DNA of 47,552 bases, taken from contig JACNLL010000066.1 in the NCBI GenBank assembly GCA_014381545.1, positions 1 to 47,552 of the forward strand, in the 5' to 3' direction. This DNA comes from Candidatus Desulfaltia bathyphila (GTDB lineage Bacteria; Desulfobacterota; Desulfobacteria; Desulfobacterales; ETH-SRB1). Positions within the stretch are counted from its first letter, which is position 1; the number at the start of each line of letters is the position of its first letter. The notes under the pieces were generated by a model that was not told the DNA's origin, did no database searches, and saw nothing but the letters and a program-made list of their open reading frames with translations. The translations under genes and the position numbers were made by a program. Below, in pieces: positions 35,249 to 44,132 of this stretch.

Positions 35249-36288
35249 AGCAATTAACAGCAATCGCCATAAGCGGTGGCATAGATTCTCTCGTAGCCGC
35301 TTATCTGTTAAAGAAGCAGGGCCGCAAAGTCATTGGAATTCACTTTACCACCGGATATGAACCTGAACCTGAACCTGTAAATATAATTTCTCATATCGCA
35401 GATAATCTGAATATAAAGATTGAGATCTTAGACTGCCGTAAAGAATTCAAGCAAAAGGTTGTAGATTATTTTATTCAATCCTACCTGACCGGTCAGACTC
35501 CCAATCCATGCATAGTATGCAATCTGTTAATAAAATTTGGAACAGTTCTTGAATTTGCCCGCCGGCTTGGCGCATCCTGCCTTGCCACAGGTCATTATGC
35601 TCAAACAACAAAAGATAAACATGGCAGATTTCACCTTTTAAAAGGGGTTGACCTGAAAAAAGACCAGTCTTATTTTCTTGCTTTTATGTCACAGGAACAG
35701 CTTGCCCATGCCTGTTTTCCGCTCGGCATGATGACAAAGACAGAAGTAATAAAACTGGCAAAGGAGCATGAACTGGATCATTTTATAAAACAGGAGAGCC
35801 AGGACATATGCTTTATTAAGGGGAAAACCTATGGGGACTTCATTGCCCTGCAAAAAAGTTTAATACCGCAGCCAGGTCTTATAGAAGATATTGACGGCAA
35901 CATAATAGGAAAACACAAAGGGCTGCATCTTTTTACCATAGGCCAGAGACGCGGCATAGACCTACCCGCTTCTGAGCCTTATTATGTTGTTAGAATAGAT
36001 AGAAAGCAAAACCGGCTTGTTGTTGGATTTAAAGACAGTTTAATCACATCGGAATGCAGGGTGGCGGGCATAAACTGGATAGATAAAGAACCGACCTCCT
36101 CTGTTAAAGTTTATACACGTTTAAGATACCGCCATAAACCTGCTTTATCCACCCTGTTTCCGGACAGCGGCAATAAGGCAATTGTCAGGTTTGAAAGCCC
36201 TCAATCCGCGATAACTCCTGGTCAGGGAGCAGTATTTTATAACGGCAATAAAGTTCTTGGCGGAGGATGGATCACATCGGGCGAGTAA
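35245..36288 (+). CDS. mnmA: tRNA-specific 2-thiouridylase MnmA
   Basis: Forms 2-thiouridine at the wobble position of tRNA Lys, Glu and Gln. The ATG at 35245 (ATGA overlap with the ferredoxin stop) gives 347 residues; the track's start at 35182 lies inside the ferredoxin. PP-loop SGGIDSLVAAYLL, the first catalytic Cys in PNPCIVCNLLIKF and the second in SQDICFI, plus the beta-barrel C-terminus, are as expected. mtaB follows after 3 bases, so a small tRNA-modification operon is likely. Confidence 0.93.
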   Translation: MKQLTAIAISGGIDSLVAAYLLKKQGRKVIGIHFTTGYEPEPEPVNIISHIADNLNIKIEILDCRKEFKQKVVDYFIQSYLTGQTPNPCIVCNLLIKFGTVLEFARRLGASCLATGHYAQTTKDKHGRFHLLKGVDLKKDQSYFLAFMSQEQLAHACFPLGMMTKTEVIKLAKEHELDHFIKQESQDICFIKGKTYGDFIALQKSLIPQPGLIEDIDGNIIGKHKGLHLFTIGQRRGIDLPASEPYYVVRIDRKQNRLVVGFKDSLITSECRVAGINWIDKEPTSSVKVYTRLRYRHKPALSTLFPDSGNKAIVRFESPQSAITPGQGAVFYNGNKVLGGGWITSGE

Positions 36289-36291
36289 TTT

Positions 36292-37620
36292 ATGCCGATA
36301 TTTAATTTCACAACTTTGGGCTGCAAAGTAAACCAGTACGAATCTGAAGCCATAGCTCAATCTTTGGCAGAGAATGGATGGAACGCTGCGCGCAGCAAAG
36401 AAAATGCAGATCTTTGCATAATTAATACATGCGCCGTGACCCAAAAAGCATCCATGCAGTCAAGACAGGCCGTCCGCAAGGCAATTAGATCCAACCCAAA
36501 TGCATGCATAGTTGTTACAGGTTGTTACGCGCAGGTAGAACCTGATGAAATTAAAAAAATAAATGGTGTGCATTATATTATAGGTCATGCTGACAAGCAT
36601 AAAATTCCTGAAATAATTATTGACGGAAAAGAACAGGATTCCCCAACCCCCGAATTCTATCAGTTAACCATCCGGCATGATATTAAACATGAACATAAGT
36701 TCCAGCCAACGCTTGTAATGGGCGCTTCCGGCAACAGGACAAGGCCGCTTCTAAAGATTCAGGATGGATGCGATAATTTCTGCACATATTGCATCGTCCC
36801 TTATGCGCGAGGACGAAGCCGGAGCATGCGCCCGGAAATGGTATTAGAGAATATAAAACAGATTTCCAGATCAGGCTGCCATGAGGTTGTCCTGTCAGGC
36901 ATACACTTAGGCCGCTACGGAATTGATCTTTTGCCTGAAACCAGCCTTGCGGGCCTGCTGAAATCTATTCATGAGGCAAGAATTATTAAGCGTGTGCGCC
37001 TGAGTTCAATAGAGCCCGATGAGCTTAACGACGACATTATAAAAATAGTGGCTGAATCCGATATTTTTTGTCATCATTTTCATACCCCTTTGCAGAGCGG
37101 AGATGATCTTATCTTAAAAAGAATGCACAGGCATTATTCACTGTCTTTTTTCAGAGACATGGTAATTAAAATTCATGAAATGATTCCAGATGCTGCAATA
37201 GGTGTTGATGTTTTAATAGGATTCCCCGGCGAAACCGAGAAGGCCTTTGAAAATACATATTCATTAATAGAACAATTGCCCGTAACCTATCTGCATGTTT
37301 TTCCTTTTTCCGGCCGCAAGGGTACGCCTGCAAACAGTTATCCGGACAAAGTGCCGCCACAGGTGATCAAGGACAGGTGCCTGAAGATGCGAAAAATTGG
37401 AACTAATAAGAAAGTGAAGTTTTACAAAAAATTAGTCGGGGAAAAGGTGGAACTCTTAATAGAAGGCGCACGATCCAGAGCTACAGGCTATTTGAAAGGA
37501 ACAACTTCAAACTATGTTCCTGTTCTTGTAAGTGGTAAAGATAATCTGAAAAATTGTATTGTTCAGGCCAGGATTAATGAATTATGCGGCAGCAGCGCTG
37601 TTCTTGGCAGGATATCATAA
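36292..37620 (+). CDS. mtaB: tRNA t6A37 methylthiotransferase MtaB
   Basis: Radical SAM enzyme converting t6A37 to ms2t6A in tRNA reading ANN codons. 442 residues: N-terminal UPF0004 domain with its three cluster cysteines (TLGCKVNQYES, INTCAVT, VTGCYAQ), radical SAM motif CDNFCTYCIVPYARG near 160, and a C-terminal TRAM-like domain. MtaB rather than MiaB/RimO is favoured by GCKVNQYES. Third gene of the ferredoxin-mnmA-mtaB set. Confidence 0.92.
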   Translation: MPIFNFTTLGCKVNQYESEAIAQSLAENGWNAARSKENADLCIINTCAVTQKASMQSRQAVRKAIRSNPNACIVVTGCYAQVEPDEIKKINGVHYIIGHADKHKIPEIIIDGKEQDSPTPEFYQLTIRHDIKHEHKFQPTLVMGASGNRTRPLLKIQDGCDNFCTYCIVPYARGRSRSMRPEMVLENIKQISRSGCHEVVLSGIHLGRYGIDLLPETSLAGLLKSIHEARIIKRVRLSSIEPDELNDDIIKIVAESDIFCHHFHTPLQSGDDLILKRMHRHYSLSFFRDMVIKIHEMIPDAAIGVDVLIGFPGETEKAFENTYSLIEQLPVTYLHVFPFSGRKGTPANSYPDKVPPQVIKDRCLKMRKIGTNKKVKFYKKLVGEKVELLIEGARSRATGYLKGTTSNYVPVLVSGKDNLKNCIVQARINELCGSSAVLGRIS

Positions 37621-37628
37621 TAAAAATA

Positions 37629-37715
37629 TGGTGCCGAAGGGGAGACTCGAACTCCCACAGGCATACACCCACTAGACCCTGAACCTAGCGCGTCTACCAG
37701 TTCCGCCACTTCGGC
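37629..37715 (-). tRNA. tRNA-Leu (anticodon CAG)
   Basis: Read on the minus strand. The acceptor stem GCCGAAG/CTTCGGC with discriminator A and an encoded CCA (ACCA), D-arm GGCGGAACTGGTAGACGC, anticodon loop TTCAGGG giving CAG, a long class II variable arm, and T-arm GGGAGTTCGAGTCTCCC are all seen. It reads CUG. Confidence 0.95.
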
Positions 37716-37752
37716 ACAAAATTAAAGGATTGATTTAATTAACGAAATAATA

Positions 37753-37781
37753 TAAATATTTTTTTTTCTTATTATTGTCAA
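37753..37781 (-). promoter_or_regulatory. Promoter of tRNA-Leu
   Basis: On the minus strand TTGACA (37781-37776) and TATTTA (37758-37753) are separated by 17 bases of almost pure A/T. The -10 lies about 40 bases before the mature tRNA 5' end. Confidence 0.6.
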
Positions 37782-37828
37782 GTTCATTTGAATAATATAT
37801 CTATAAAAAATGCGTAAAAAATAAAATT

Positions 37829-38006
37829 GATGGATTCGCAAAAAGTCGAACATACCCCTTAACCGTCATTCCGGCGAAAGCCGGACACGTAGTGACACGA
37901 AGTGAAGCATCAGCGCTAACCATTAGCGCTATCCAGTAATTTCAGGTAGTTGCAACTACTATGGACTCCGGTTTTCACCGGAGTGACAACTTTTTACGAG
38001 TCCATC
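37829..38006. repeat. MITE-like element, GATGG...CCATC family, copy 4
   Basis: A 178-bp element with ends GATGGATTCGCAAAAAGTCG and CAACTTTTTACGAGTCCATC. Inside are further foldbacks (GTCATTCCGGCGAAAGCCGG; ACTCCGGTTTTCACCGGAGT) and CAGCGCTAACCATTAGCGCT. It ends 22 bases before the ribF ATG, so it must contribute to the ribF leader. Confidence 0.75.
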
Positions 38007-38028
38007 ATAAATAATTGGATAATATAAA

Positions 38029-38961
38029 ATGGACATTATTGAACATATTGAAAAGATTGACCATCCATACAAAAACGCCGTTATTACCATCGGAAATTTC
38101 GATGGTGTGCATATAGGGCATCAAGCCCTTTTCCATAAGGTGATTGAAAAGGCCGGAGAGCTTGACGGCACATCTATCGTCATGACCTTTGAGCCCCATC
38201 CCATCAGGGTGTTAAAACAAAACAACCATCCACCCCTTATCACTCTGTATGAACAAAAAGCAGAACTCATCGCAAAGGCAGGCATTGATATTCTTATTTG
38301 CATACCCTTTACACTGGAATTCGCCTCAATACCGGCAAAGGAATTTGTAGAGGAAATCCTGGTAAAGCGTATCGGCATGAAAGCCATTATCGTCGGAGAA
38401 GATTATACTTTCGGTAAAAACCGTGAAGGCAACCTTAATTTACTTAAAACATATGGGAAACAGATCGATTTTGAAGTAATCGTTGTCAGGGGAATTCGGA
38501 CATCAAACAATTCAGAAGGTAAAATCAGCAGCACCAGGATACGCGAACTGATCTCGGAAGGAAAAGTTGCTGAATCCCAAAAACTTTTAGGCAGGCATTA
38601 CCAGATAAGGGGCACGGTTATGACCGGGCGAGACAGAGGGGGCAGGCTCCTCGGCTTTCCTACCGCCAATATAAAGCTTTATGATGAACTCAGCCCTAAA
38701 ACCGGTGTCTATGCGGTTACCGTTGAATGCAAGGGAAGTAAATATAAAGGGGTCGCCAATATCGGATACAGCCCGACTTTTGATGACCGCATTTTTACGG
38801 TTGAGGCTCATATCCTCGACTTTAATGATGATATATACGGGCAGAAAATCCGCGTAAACTTTATAAAACGGCTCAGAGATGAAAAAAAGTTTTTAAATAT
38901 TTCAGAATTATCAGATCAGATCAAAAAAGACATCAACAAAGCTCGCAACATCCTTTCCTAA
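38029..38961 (+). CDS. ribF: Bifunctional riboflavin kinase/FAD synthetase
   Basis: Makes FMN and then FAD. 310 residues: the N-terminal adenylyltransferase domain (ITIGNFDGVHIGHQAL near 20; SSTRIRELI near 170) and the C-terminal kinase domain (GRDRGGRLLGFPTANIKL near 205; TVEAHILDFNDDIYG). Length and order are normal. The upstream MITE is a possible disturbance of its control. A flippase-like gene follows after 13 bases. Confidence 0.94.
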   Translation: MDIIEHIEKIDHPYKNAVITIGNFDGVHIGHQALFHKVIEKAGELDGTSIVMTFEPHPIRVLKQNNHPPLITLYEQKAELIAKAGIDILICIPFTLEFASIPAKEFVEEILVKRIGMKAIIVGEDYTFGKNREGNLNLLKTYGKQIDFEVIVVRGIRTSNNSEGKISSTRIRELISEGKVAESQKLLGRHYQIRGTVMTGRDRGGRLLGFPTANIKLYDELSPKTGVYAVTVECKGSKYKGVANIGYSPTFDDRIFTVEAHILDFNDDIYGQKIRVNFIKRLRDEKKFLNISELSDQIKKDINKARNILS

Positions 38962-38974
38962 CAACCCGGGGGTT

Positions 38975-40066
38975 ATGCGTATAAAAAAAAATATAATCAT
39001 CTCTCTGGCTCTGGGAATATTATTATCCGCAGCAGCCCTTTATCTGTCCTTTAGAAAAGTTCCGTTTGCCGATCTTGCAACTTATCTGACAACAATAAAT
39101 TACTTTTGGATATTACCATCCGTATTTATCGCCATAATTAGTTTTGTGATAAGAACCATTAGATGGCAGTTTATCCTCGGGGCGGCACACAGAGTAAGCT
39201 TTTGGCAGGCATTTCATCCCATGATGATAGGCTTTATGTTAAACTGCATTCTTCCCGGCAGGATCGGCGAGTTGGCAAGGCCGGCAATTCTGCAGAAAAA
39301 GGATAATATTCCATTTTCTACAGGTCTTGCAACGGTTGCCGCTGAAAGGTTGTTTGACATAATTCTTCTGATACTACTTTCAATAACTGTGTTTGCATTT
39401 GTTCATATAGATCCGGCGCTTGATATTTCCTTTGGCAAGTATCATCTAAACAGAGAAACACTGCTAACTATCGGCGCCGGGATGTTTAAGCTGGGCGCAG
39501 CCTTAATTACCGGAATAATAATAATCAACTTTTCCGTTACCCGAAAGGTTGTAAAAAGATTGATCATGGCATTGCCGGCTGTATTTTTTTTTATGAGCAG
39601 TGATTTTAAAAACCGGATGCAGGAAAGAATTTGCACACCTCTTACAGGTTTTTTAGAAAATTTTGCCTTGGGTTTTGCTCTTATTAAGAATCCAAAAAAG
39701 GTAGGTATTTGCATTGTGCTGTCAACTATTATATGGAGCCTTGCAGCTTTATCATATTATGTAATGGCGCTTGGCTGTCCAGGTGTACGGCTTTCATATT
39801 TCGAGATCACGGCGGTCATGATAATTATCTGTCTGTTTATCGCTCTTCCGTCCGTACCCGGTTACTGGGGGCTCTGGGAAGCAGGAGGAGTGTTTGCTCT
39901 GTCTCTTTTCGGGATTTCGGTAAAGGAAGCCCTCGGCTTTACACTTGTAAACCATGTAATTCAAATAGTCCCAGTAATAATTGTCGGTTTGGTATCTGCA
40001 ATGATAATGGGTGTTAATGTATGGCAATTACAAAAGGTCTCAAGCAGCTGCAATGACAATACTTAA
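38975..40066 (+). CDS. Lysylphosphatidylglycerol synthase-type TM protein (YbhN/AglD family)
   Basis: 363 residues with about eight hydrophobic segments. Family motifs include RWQFILGA, NCILPGRIGELARP, and the C-terminal PSVPGYWGLWEAGG. Relatives are lipid flippases or glycosyl-lipid helpers; it lacks the soluble acyltransferase domain of MprF. The end overlaps the def ATG by 14 bases. The substrate cannot be read. Confidence 0.83.
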   Translation: MRIKKNIIISLALGILLSAAALYLSFRKVPFADLATYLTTINYFWILPSVFIAIISFVIRTIRWQFILGAAHRVSFWQAFHPMMIGFMLNCILPGRIGELARPAILQKKDNIPFSTGLATVAAERLFDIILLILLSITVFAFVHIDPALDISFGKYHLNRETLLTIGAGMFKLGAALITGIIIINFSVTRKVVKRLIMALPAVFFFMSSDFKNRMQERICTPLTGFLENFALGFALIKNPKKVGICIVLSTIIWSLAALSYYVMALGCPGVRLSYFEITAVMIIICLFIALPSVPGYWGLWEAGGVFALSLFGISVKEALGFTLVNHVIQIVPVIIVGLVSAMIMGVNVWQLQKVSSSCNDNT

Positions 40067-40562
40067 CATATTAACATATCCGGATAAATTTCTCAGTCAG
40101 CCTGCAAAACCCGTAGAAAATATAGACGGCGCAATCCAGAATATAATTGATGACATGTCTTCCACCATATATGAAGCTCCTGGCGTGGGACTGGCTGCCA
40201 TACAGGTAGGGTTTGACCAAAGCATTATCGTTTACGATATTTCGCCAAGGGATGAAAATCGATCCTTGCATGTTCTTATCAACCCAAAAATTATCTCCAG
40301 TGAAGGAACCACTATTTCCGAAAACGAAGGATGTCTGAGCGTTCCTGATTACAGGGCTGATGTAAAACGCTCGGCTTCTATCCTGGTTGAAGGGTTTGAC
40401 AGGAAAGAGAAACCATTGAAAATAGAGGCCCATGGGCACCTTGCTGTTGTCTTGCAGCATGAAATTGATCATTTAAACGGCATCTTATTTATAGACCGGA
40501 TAAGCAGTTTAAAAAGAGGCCTTTATAAAAGACGTATCAAGAAGCTATTAAGGCAAAAGTGA
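40053..40562 (+). CDS. def: Peptide deformylase
   Basis: Removes the formyl group from nascent proteins. The ATG at 40053 gives 169 residues; the track's earlier start lies in the preceding gene. The three PDF motifs are intact: GVGLAAIQVG, EGCLSVPDYRADV and QHEIDHLNGILFID (HExxH metal site). It overlaps fmt by 4 bases, the usual def-fmt pair. Confidence 0.95.
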   Translation: MTILNILTYPDKFLSQPAKPVENIDGAIQNIIDDMSSTIYEAPGVGLAAIQVGFDQSIIVYDISPRDENRSLHVLINPKIISSEGTTISENEGCLSVPDYRADVKRSASILVEGFDRKEKPLKIEAHGHLAVVLQHEIDHLNGILFIDRISSLKRGLYKRRIKKLLRQK

Positions 40563-41515
40563 GAAATTCAGAGATAGAGAAAAAAATTAAAATCATATTT
40601 ATGGGCACGCCGGATTTTGCCGTACCTGCATTAACTGCCCTTCACAACAATAAATATGACGTGGCTTTAGTGGTAACCCAGCCTGACCGGCCAAAGGGAA
40701 GAGGCCGCAAGCCTGTTTCTCCTCCTGTTAAAAAGACAGCCGTGCATCTGGGATATGATGTAATTCAGCCTATATCGATCAAAACAGACGAGTTTGCAAA
40801 TCATGTGATAAGATTAAAACCGGACATGCTTGTTGTGGCGGCCTTTGGCCATATTCTTCCAAAAAGGATTTTAGATCTGCCGACAATCGGCGCATTAAAT
40901 ATACATGCTTCACTCCTTCCAAAATATCGGGGTGCGGCGCCAATCCAGTGGGCTATCATAAACGGCGAAAAGGAGACCGGAGTTACCACCATGCTTATGG
41001 ATGAAGGCCTAGATACAGGGGATATCCTCTTTACATCAAAAATTCAGATTTCTCCTGATGACACATCAGCCACCCTTCACAACCGTCTGGCCGATCTTGG
41101 CGCTGATCTTCTTATAAAAACCCTAAAAGCTATAGAGGCCGATAACATAAATCCCATTCCTCAAGACCACACACTTGCCACGTATGCGCCGATGCTTAAA
41201 AAAAAGGACGGCCATATAAACTGGGAAATGGCTGCGGATAAACTTGAGGCTTTTATACGCGGAATGACGCCATGGCCGGGAGCATTTACTTTTTGCAAGA
41301 ACACACGTCTCAAAATATTCGGTTCAACACCCATTATGATGCCCGTTGATAAAACCCCGGGCGCTGTATTAAAAGGGTTCCCTGATGAACTGCGCATTGC
41401 CACAGGAAAAGGGGCTCTGTCCATCCTGGAGATACAGGGGGAATCCGGAAAGCGCCTTTTGATTAAAGATTTTCTGCGCGGATTTAAACTGCCTGTCGGC
41501 ACTATCCTGAATTAA
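40559..41515 (+). CDS. fmt: Methionyl-tRNA formyltransferase
   Basis: Formylates initiator Met-tRNA using 10-formyl-THF. From GTG 40559 (GTGA overlap with def) it has 318 residues. The formyltransferase core FMGTPDFAVPAL, NIHASLLPKYRGAAPIQWAI with the catalytic Asn-His-Asp set (GVTTMLMDEGLDTGD) and a C-terminal OB-like domain are present. It ends one base before the original rsmB ATG (41517); that junction has been split by a MITE. Confidence 0.95.
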   Translation: MRNSEIEKKIKIIFMGTPDFAVPALTALHNNKYDVALVVTQPDRPKGRGRKPVSPPVKKTAVHLGYDVIQPISIKTDEFANHVIRLKPDMLVVAAFGHILPKRILDLPTIGALNIHASLLPKYRGAAPIQWAIINGEKETGVTTMLMDEGLDTGDILFTSKIQISPDDTSATLHNRLADLGADLLIKTLKAIEADNINPIPQDHTLATYAPMLKKKDGHINWEMAADKLEAFIRGMTPWPGAFTFCKNTRLKIFGSTPIMMPVDKTPGAVLKGFPDELRIATGKGALSILEIQGESGKRLLIKDFLRGFKLPVGTILN

Positions 41516-41516
41516 T

Positions 41517-41522
41517 ATGAAA
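41517..41522 (+). promoter_or_regulatory. Stranded original start (ATG AAA) of rsmB
   Basis: ATGAAA at 41517-41522 precedes the MITE, and AAA GAT GAT CCT follows it at 41667. Removing the element plus one AAA gives ATG-AAA-GAT-GAT-CCT-CGC, i.e. MKDDPRR, a normal RsmB N-terminus in the gene's own frame. In the present sequence this start reads MKRDF and then TGA. Confidence 0.8.
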
Positions 41523-41666
41523 CGAGACTTTTGAAAAATGCTCAGTTTTGTTCAAGTTCAAGGAAGGCGAAAATTTTAACCGGAGGAATATATTGAATAT
41601 TGCGAGGATTAAAATTTGAGTCTGACGCAGAAATTGGGCAAAAGGGGGCGTTTTGCAAAGGTCTCG
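41523..41666. repeat. 144-bp MITE, copy 2, inserted in the rsmB start
   Basis: The ends CGAGACTTTTG and CAAAGGTCTCG are inverted repeats; AAA flanks both sides (41520-41522 and 41667-41669) as a 3-bp target duplication. Length equals copy 1 at 28523-28666. Inside, GAGG (41604-41607) stands 8 bases before TTG (41616), and the frame from that TTG is open to the element's edge. Copy 1 has the same arrangement. Confidence 0.88.
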
Positions 41667-43037
41667 AAAGATGATCCTCGCAGGACAGCGTTATTTGTCT
41701 TGAATTCTCTAAATAAAGGACGCCGTACTCTGGATAGAATACTGGAAGATATTCAAGACAAAGAGATGGCTCTTTCAAGAAGAGATCAGGCTTTGTTTTA
41801 TGCGCTGGTTTACGGGGTTTTAAGATGGCGCGGCCGGCTTGACTGGATAATTAGTCATTTTTCGAAGATCCGCATCGATAAGATAGATCCCGCAGTTACG
41901 AATATTCTTCGGCTTGGTCTTTTTCAAATTATTTATTTAAACAGGATACCTGTTTCCGCAGCCGTCAATACATCGGTTGAAATTGCAAAGTCATTTGCAT
42001 CTTCCCCTGCCGCCGGGTTTGTGAATGCTCTCTTGCGCAAAGCCGCCGGAGAATATAAAAAAATCCCTTTCCCTGACCCTGATAAAAATCCTGTCTGCAG
42101 TCTTGCTATTAGAAAGTCGTTTCCGGAGTGGCTGATAAAACGATGGCTGAATCAATTCGGGCTAAAAGAGACCGAAGCGCTCTGTGATGCAATAAATACA
42201 ATTCCACCAATTACTGTCCGTACAAACAGTCTCAGGACAACCCGTGATGATCTGGCTGAAAGTCTTGCACCTGATGTGCAGCAAATTGAAGATACAACCT
42301 ACTCTCCTGACGGCATACGTTTTATCAAGCCAAACAGATCAATCCCTGAAATAAAAGCCTTTAAAGACGGCTGGTTCCAGGTGCAGGATGAGGCTGCGCA
42401 GCTTGTTTCCTGTCTATTAAACCCCCGGCCGGGAGATACTGTTTTAGATGCATGCGCAGGTCTTGGGGGAAAAACAGGGCATATCGCACAGATGATGAAA
42501 AATACAGGCAGACTGTTGGCCATGGATAATCAGGCTAATAAACTGCAACAGCTTGAGTCTGAAATGAAAAGGCTTGGGATCTCAATTGTAACGATCTGCA
42601 ATTACGATCTTACTATCCCGTTTGACAGGCAATTCTCATATATGGGCCTTTCCGGATTTGATCGTATTCTTTTAGACGCGCCATGTTCGGGCTTAGGCGT
42701 TTTAAGGAGAAACCCTGATGCAAAATGGTCAATACCAAATAATAAATTCAATAGTTATAAGACAAGACAGATAAACTTTCTGGATAATTTAGCGCAACTT
42801 GTCAAGCCGTCAGGCACTCTGGTTTATGCTGTATGCAGCACGGAACCGGAGGAAAACGAAGAGGTAGTTAAAGGGTTTTTGGATATCCATCCGGAGTTTG
42901 TTGTAAATAATAAGCTTGAAGGTCTGCCAAAAAATGTATATTCTCTTGTAAATAAAAACCGATATTTAAAAACTTTTCCGCATATAAATAATACGGATGG
43001 TTTTTTTGCGGTTTGTTTTAAACGGATAACAAGGTAA
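41616..43037 (+). CDS. rsmB: 16S rRNA m5C967 methyltransferase RsmB with a MITE-encoded N-terminus
   Basis: Methylates C967 of 16S rRNA. 473 residues, of which the first 17 (MSLTQKLGKRGRFAKVS) are encoded by the MITE; the native form was probably 457 residues starting MKDDPRRTALF. A NusB-like helical domain (about 20-160) precedes the SAM domain: DACAGLGGKTGHIAQ, LLDAPCSGLGVLRR (motif IV) and YAVCSTEPEENEEV with the catalytic Cys. The body is intact. Initiation now seems to depend on TTG 41616 with GAGG 8 bases upstream; expression may be reduced. Confidence 0.88.
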   Translation: MSLTQKLGKRGRFAKVSKDDPRRTALFVLNSLNKGRRTLDRILEDIQDKEMALSRRDQALFYALVYGVLRWRGRLDWIISHFSKIRIDKIDPAVTNILRLGLFQIIYLNRIPVSAAVNTSVEIAKSFASSPAAGFVNALLRKAAGEYKKIPFPDPDKNPVCSLAIRKSFPEWLIKRWLNQFGLKETEALCDAINTIPPITVRTNSLRTTRDDLAESLAPDVQQIEDTTYSPDGIRFIKPNRSIPEIKAFKDGWFQVQDEAAQLVSCLLNPRPGDTVLDACAGLGGKTGHIAQMMKNTGRLLAMDNQANKLQQLESEMKRLGISIVTICNYDLTIPFDRQFSYMGLSGFDRILLDAPCSGLGVLRRNPDAKWSIPNNKFNSYKTRQINFLDNLAQLVKPSGTLVYAVCSTEPEENEEVVKGFLDIHPEFVVNNKLEGLPKNVYSLVNKNRYLKTFPHINNTDGFFAVCFKRITR

Positions 43038-43040
43038 ATC

Positions 43041-43179
43041 GTAACTGTTCACGGTTTACAGTTATCGGTTCACGGTTGAAAAAAACAGAAGGTAGAGGGA
43101 AGTTTGGAAAAAATGCTTCAATCGTTGCATAGTTCATTGAAAAAACTGTGAACTGTGAACCGACAACCGTGAACGGTTA
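43041..43179. repeat. Long inverted repeat before the TPR lipoprotein gene
   Basis: The 37-base arm at 43041-43077 (GTAACTGTTCACGG...) and the arm at 43143-43179 (...CCGTGAACGGTTAC) are imperfect inverted repeats built from GTTCACGGTT units, with 65 bases between them. It looks like another foldback element. It ends 21 bases before the ATG and may affect expression. Confidence 0.65.
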
Positions 43180-43199
43180 CCTGTTTCGGAAGGATTATT

Positions 43200-44132
43200 A
43201 TGAAACGACTAAATACTTTTGTGATTTTGATTGCGGTTCTTTTTTTATTTGGATGTGCGGGTGGAAATGCTGCCAAGAAGAAGCCCGAGCATATTATCTC
43301 AGGCATGAAAGAAATAAAGAAAGGAAATACATGGTATCAAAAAGGATGTTATAAGCGTTCCCTGGAATACTTTTTCAGGGCGCATGAACTTTTTGCCGCA
43401 TCCGACCAATTAGACGGAGTTGCAATGAGCATGAACAATGTCGGAAATATTTACAGAATCATGGAAGACATTGACAGCTCCTTGCTCTTTTTTGAAGAAT
43501 CCATCAGCATATATCAGGATACCAGGAATTACACCGGGCTAATACAGGCGCTCTCGAATAAAGCCGCTGTGCTGATAGATAGCGACAGGCTCGAAGAGGC
43601 TGCTGGTGTATTAAAATCGGCTGAAGATATTGCGCAAAAAAATTCTATTTCGACCAATCACTTATTAAACAAGTGGGGCATCCTCTTTATCAGGCAAAAG
43701 GAATACAGCCGCGCGGAGAAGATATTGAACTCAGCCCTCGCCAATACTGATCCAGCTGATCATTCAGAATACGCGACAGTAAATTTTGCTCTGGGCACCC
43801 TGATGCGTGAAACCGGGCGCTATGAAAAAGCTGTTTATTTCTTTAAGGCAGCGCTGGATACTGACCGTTTATCAGGATTTCACAAAGGCATTGCCGACGA
43901 TCTCAGCGCTATTGGAGATATCCATTTCAGCCAGGGCAAATACGAACCAGCGGTAAATTATTTTAAGCGGAGTATAAAGATTTACGCTCTTATCGAAAAC
44001 AGAAAGAAAGTATCTGAAGTCATGGACCGGCTTGTAAAGGCTGCGAAAAAGGCGGGTCTGGATATCAGCATTACAAAACATTTTGTAAAAAACTGGCTTG
44101 AGGAAAAAGCTTTTGAAAACCCATGTAAGTAA
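43200..44132 (+). CDS. TPR-repeat lipoprotein
   Basis: 310 residues with a lipoprotein signal: hydrophobic FVILIAVLFLFG followed by Cys at residue 19 (LFGC). Five or six TPR units follow (KRSLEYFFRAHELF, ALSNKAAVLIDSDRLEEAAGVLK, EYATVNFALGTLMRETGRYEKAVYFF, SAIGDIHFSQGKYEPAVNYFK). It is probably outer-membrane or periplasm anchored and works as a protein-binding scaffold. GGAAGG lies upstream. It overlaps the TraB-family gene at the 3' end. Confidence 0.85.
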   Translation: MKRLNTFVILIAVLFLFGCAGGNAAKKKPEHIISGMKEIKKGNTWYQKGCYKRSLEYFFRAHELFAASDQLDGVAMSMNNVGNIYRIMEDIDSSLLFFEESISIYQDTRNYTGLIQALSNKAAVLIDSDRLEEAAGVLKSAEDIAQKNSISTNHLLNKWGILFIRQKEYSRAEKILNSALANTDPADHSEYATVNFALGTLMRETGRYEKAVYFFKAALDTDRLSGFHKGIADDLSAIGDIHFSQGKYEPAVNYFKRSIKIYALIENRKKVSEVMDRLVKAAKKAGLDISITKHFVKNWLEEKAFENPCK

